Shown: positions 11,274-13,080 of the stretch, one piece after another
How positions within the stretch are numbered: position 1 is the first letter of the stretch
Layout: the number at the start of each line of letters is the position of its first letter
NCBI GenBank assembly: GCA_007134165.1
Contig: SLLJ01000243.1
Coordinates: 1-13,080, forward strand
Direction of reading: 5' to 3'
From: Nitriliruptoraceae bacterium
GTDB taxonomy: Bacteria; Actinomycetota; Nitriliruptoria; Nitriliruptorales; Nitriliruptoraceae
DNA length: 13,080 nucleotides
Notes under the pieces: model-generated
Database searches by the model: none
Told to the model about the DNA's origin: nothing
The model's input: only the letters and a program-made list of their open reading frames with translations
Position numbers and translations under genes: made by a program

Positions 11274-12440
11274 ATGCGCATCAAGCGCTCGACCACCCTG
11301 CTGTGCGCCGGGCTCGCGGCCAGCCTCGTGCTCGCCGCCTGCGGCGACGCTGACGAGCCCGCCGACGAACCCGCCGACGTCGAAGAACCCGCCGAAGAGC
11401 CCGAAGACGTCGAAGAACCCGCCGACGAGCCCGAAGACGTCGAAGAGCCCGCCGACGAGCCCGTCGATGATCCCGCGGCCGACGACGGCGAGCAGGTCGC
11501 GGTCGGACTGGTCTACGACATCGGTGGACGCGGTGACCTGTCGTTCAACGACGCCGCCGCCGCCGGTCTCGACCAGGCCGAGGCGGAGTTCGATCTCGAC
11601 ACCACCGAACTCGAGCCCTCCGAGGGCGGCGAGAACCGCGACGAGTTGCTGCGGCTGGTCAGCGGCGAGGGCGTCGACCTGGTGTTCGCGGTCGGCTTCG
11701 CTTTCGAAGAGGGCCTGGGCTCCACCGCCCCGGACTTCCCGGACGTCAACTACGGCCTGATCGACGGCTTCCTTCCCGACCTCGACGCCGACTCCAACGT
11801 CGTCGCGCTCGGGTTCGCCGAGCACGAGGGATCCTTCCTCGTCGGCGCGGCCGCAGCGCTCAAGACCGAGAACAACCGCGTGGGCTTCATCGGCGGCGTC
11901 GAGATCCCGCTGATCGAGCGCTTCGAGGCCGGCTTCATCGCCGGAGTCGAGGCCGTGGACCCCGACATCGAGATCGACCGCGCCTACATCAGCCAGCCCC
12001 CGGACTTCGGCGGGTTCACCGATCCGGCCGCGGGCCGTGAGATCGCGACCGGGATGTACGGCAACGGCGCGGACATCGTCTACCACGCCGCGGGTGGCTC
12101 GGGCGCCGGGCTGTTCGAGGCCGCACGCGAGCACTCCGAATCCACGGGCGACAAGGTGTGGGCGATCGGAGTCGACTCCGACCAGTACCTCACCGCCGAC
12201 GAGGAACTGCAGGAGTACATCCTGACCTCGATGCTCAAGCGGGTCGACGTGGCCGTGTACGAGACCATCGTGGCGCAGGTCGAGGGCCGGTTCGAGGGCG
12301 GCTACCGCGCCTTCGACCTCGAGACCGACGGAGTCGGCTACGCCACCTCCGGCGGCTTCATCGACGACATCGTCGACGAACTCGAGGAACTCAAGGCCCA
12401 GGTCATCGCCGGAGACATCGTGGTTCCTGACGCCATGTAG
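11274..12440 (+). CDS. BMP-family ABC transporter substrate-binding lipoprotein
   Basis: This is a 388-residue lipoprotein of the Bmp/PnrA family, which captures nucleosides or related compounds outside the cell for an ABC importer. The signal is classical: MRIKRS, a hydrophobic core, and lipobox LAAC with the lipid-modified Cys23. Residues 25-72 are an acidic linker of about three 10-residue repeats (DVEEPADEPE type). The binding domain starts at QVAVGLVYDIGGRGDLSFND, the family signature, followed by GEGVDLVFAVGFAFEEGLG, RVGFIGGVEIPLIERFEAGF and ADIVYHAAGGSGAGLFEAA, and ends with SMLKRVDVAVYETI and the usual C-terminal helices. The ATG at 11274 has AAGGAGG 5 nt upstream; an earlier in-frame ATG at 11238 would spoil the signal peptide. 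The transporter ATPase follows after a strong hairpin. The strongly acidic composition would suit salty surroundings (inference). The exact ligand is not shown. Confidence 0.93.
   Translation: MRIKRSTTLLCAGLAASLVLAACGDADEPADEPADVEEPAEEPEDVEEPADEPEDVEEPADEPVDDPAADDGEQVAVGLVYDIGGRGDLSFNDAAAAGLDQAEAEFDLDTTELEPSEGGENRDELLRLVSGEGVDLVFAVGFAFEEGLGSTAPDFPDVNYGLIDGFLPDLDADSNVVALGFAEHEGSFLVGAAAALKTENNRVGFIGGVEIPLIERFEAGFIAGVEAVDPDIEIDRAYISQPPDFGGFTDPAAGREIATGMYGNGADIVYHAAGGSGAGLFEAAREHSESTGDKVWAIGVDSDQYLTADEELQEYILTSMLKRVDVAVYETIVAQVEGRFEGGYRAFDLETDGVGYATSGGFIDDIVDELEELKAQVIAGDIVVPDAM
11371..11460 (+). repeat. Three tandem 30-nt repeats encoding an acidic linker
   Basis: Copies lie at 11371-11400, 11401-11430 and 11431-11460. 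The second and third differ by a single silent base (11417 versus 11447). The first differs from the second at three positions. The unit is exactly ten codons, so copy number can change without a frameshift, and it encodes the Asp/Glu/Pro-rich spacer between the lipid anchor and the binding domain. Confidence 0.9.
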
Positions 12441-12468
12441 TCAGCGACGCCACGCGCACGCGTACCTG

Positions 12469-12497
12469 GTGGGGCCCGGCTTGACGCCGGGCCCCAC
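12469..12497 (+). terminator. Perfect 12-bp GC-rich hairpin after the BMP lipoprotein gene
   Basis: GTGGGGCCCGGC (12469-12480), loop TTGAC, and GCCGGGCCCCAC (12486-12497) pair perfectly over 12 bp, 28 nt after the lipoprotein stop. No T tract follows. It could be a U-less terminator or, since the ATPase of the same transporter comes next, a stem-loop that partly stops transcription and protects the lipoprotein mRNA from 3' decay, giving more binding protein than transporter. Confidence 0.65.
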
Positions 12498-12503
12498 TAC
12501 GCT
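12497..12503 (+). promoter_or_regulatory. Putative -10 box CTACGCT for the ATPase gene
   Basis: CTACGCT starts on the last base of the 12-bp hairpin and lies 39 nt before the ATG at 12543. It contains TACGCT, a TANNNT-type -10 box, the same as at 411-417. TTGACG at 12481-12486 looks like a -35 but is only 11 nt away, which is too close to work with it. Confidence 0.35.
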
Positions 12504-12542
12504 TCGCCCGCGGTGGTCGAACGCGACGGACACGAGGCGCTG

Positions 12543-13080
12543 ATGAGCGAGCACGGGCAGGCCGATGCGGCCCCGGTAGCGGTCGAACTCAAGGGCATCA
12601 CCAAGCGTTTCCCGGGCGTGGTGGCCAACGACGACATCACCTTCCGGGTGCGCCCCGGGGAGATCCACGCCCTGGTGGGGGAGAACGGCGCGGGCAAGTC
12701 GACCCTGATGAAGATCCTGTACGGGATGCAGCGCCCCGACGAGGGCAGCATCGAGGTCAAGGGCCGCGAGGCCCACTTCCGCTCGCCCAAGGATGCCATC
12801 GCCGCCGGCGTGGGCATGGTCCACCAGCACTTCATGCTCGCCGGACAGCTCAGCGTGCTCGAGAACGTCATTCTCGGCGATGAGCCCTCTCGGGCGGGGC
12901 GGATCGACGTCGCCGCCGCCCGGCGCAGCATCGACGAGCTGGCCACGACCCAGGGCGTACCCCTCGAGGTCGATCGCCTCATCGACGAGCTGTCGGTCGG
13001 GGAGAAGCAGCGGGTGGAGATCCTCAAGGTGCTCTTCCGCGGCGCCGACCTGCTGATCCTCGACGAGCCGACCGGGGTGC
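12543..13080 (+). CDS. ABC transporter ATP-binding protein, BMP/nucleoside-importer type (3' end outside window)
   Basis: The frame runs off the right edge, so 179 residues are visible. It is the first nucleotide-binding domain of an importer ATPase. Walker A is GENGAGKST (46-54), the Q-loop region is GMVHQHFMLAGQLSVLEN, the ABC signature is ELSVGEKQRVEILK, and Walker B is LLILDEPTGV at the edge. The LSVGEKQRVEI signature with the MVHQHF Q-loop is typical of the NupA/YufO-like ATPases that pair with BMP lipoproteins; these usually contain two such domains in about 500 residues, so more than half should lie downstream, probably followed by two permease genes. The ATG at 12543 has GAGG 5 nt upstream; an in-frame GTG at 12513 lacks a ribosome site. 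It would energise uptake of the ligand bound by the preceding lipoprotein. Confidence 0.92.
   Translation, partial: MSEHGQADAAPVAVELKGITKRFPGVVANDDITFRVRPGEIHALVGENGAGKSTLMKILYGMQRPDEGSIEVKGREAHFRSPKDAIAAGVGMVHQHFMLAGQLSVLENVILGDEPSRAGRIDVAAARRSIDELATTQGVPLEVDRLIDELSVGEKQRVEILKVLFRGADLLILDEPTGV

Noticed and set aside
11371..11460. Regular 30-nt repeats resembling a small CRISPR array
   Set aside because: The copies are directly adjacent with no spacers, keep the reading frame and encode a linker inside a lipoprotein. No cas genes are present.
12481..12503. TTGACG/TACGCT as a full -35/-10 promoter pair
   Set aside because: The spacing is only 11 nt, too short for a normal sigma-70-type promoter, and the TTGAC is the loop of the 12-bp hairpin.

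Overview
This window looks like ordinary chromosomal DNA from a high-GC actinobacterium. It is densely coding and GC-rich, uses many GTG starts with clear Shine-Dalgarno sequences, and carries an F420-type luciferase-like oxidoreductase, a DUF2017 gene directly after clpS, a stand-alone 5'-3' exonuclease and a stand-alone RecB-like nuclease. Several exported proteins are very rich in Asp and Glu, which would fit a salt-adapted lineage such as Nitriliruptoria. That placement is inference only. I see no insertion sequences, phage genes, CRISPR array, rRNA or tRNA.

Layout. 1-2.9 kb (+): the 3' end of a medium-chain dehydrogenase, an unrecognised 155-residue protein, a RecB-type PD-(D/E)XK nuclease with a probable 4Fe-4S cluster, a SRPBCC protein and a small coiled-coil protein. 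3.0-5.2 kb (+): a likely operon of a divergent cold-shock-domain protein, clpS, a DUF2017 protein and a luciferase-like oxidoreductase, with two 4-nt stop/start overlaps. 5.2-7.7 kb (-): a 5'-3' exonuclease gene followed by murJ, also overlapping by 4 nt; the murJ 3' end overlaps the oxidoreductase 3' end by 47 nt. 7.8-13.1 kb (+): aat, ahcY, an exported acidic protein of unknown function, a BMP-family substrate-binding lipoprotein, and the start of its ABC transporter ATPase, cut by the window edge.

How the genes fit together. ClpS and Aat are the recognition and tagging halves of the bacterial Leu/N-degron pathway, and both lie within 5.3 kb here. AhcY recycles S-adenosylhomocysteine to homocysteine and adenosine, and the BMP/ABC genes at the right end look like a nucleoside-type importer. 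MurJ belongs to peptidoglycan precursor export; the two nucleases belong to DNA repair or replication.

The most unusual signals are in the short gaps between genes: a CTACG(A/C)T box ahead of four genes, a perfect 9-bp inverted repeat that places mirror-image TAGCGT boxes between two divergent genes, a perfect 12-bp hairpin between the BMP lipoprotein and its ATPase, and in-frame tandem repeats encoding acidic linkers in two consecutive exported proteins. I did not find a convincing undescribed multi-gene system.
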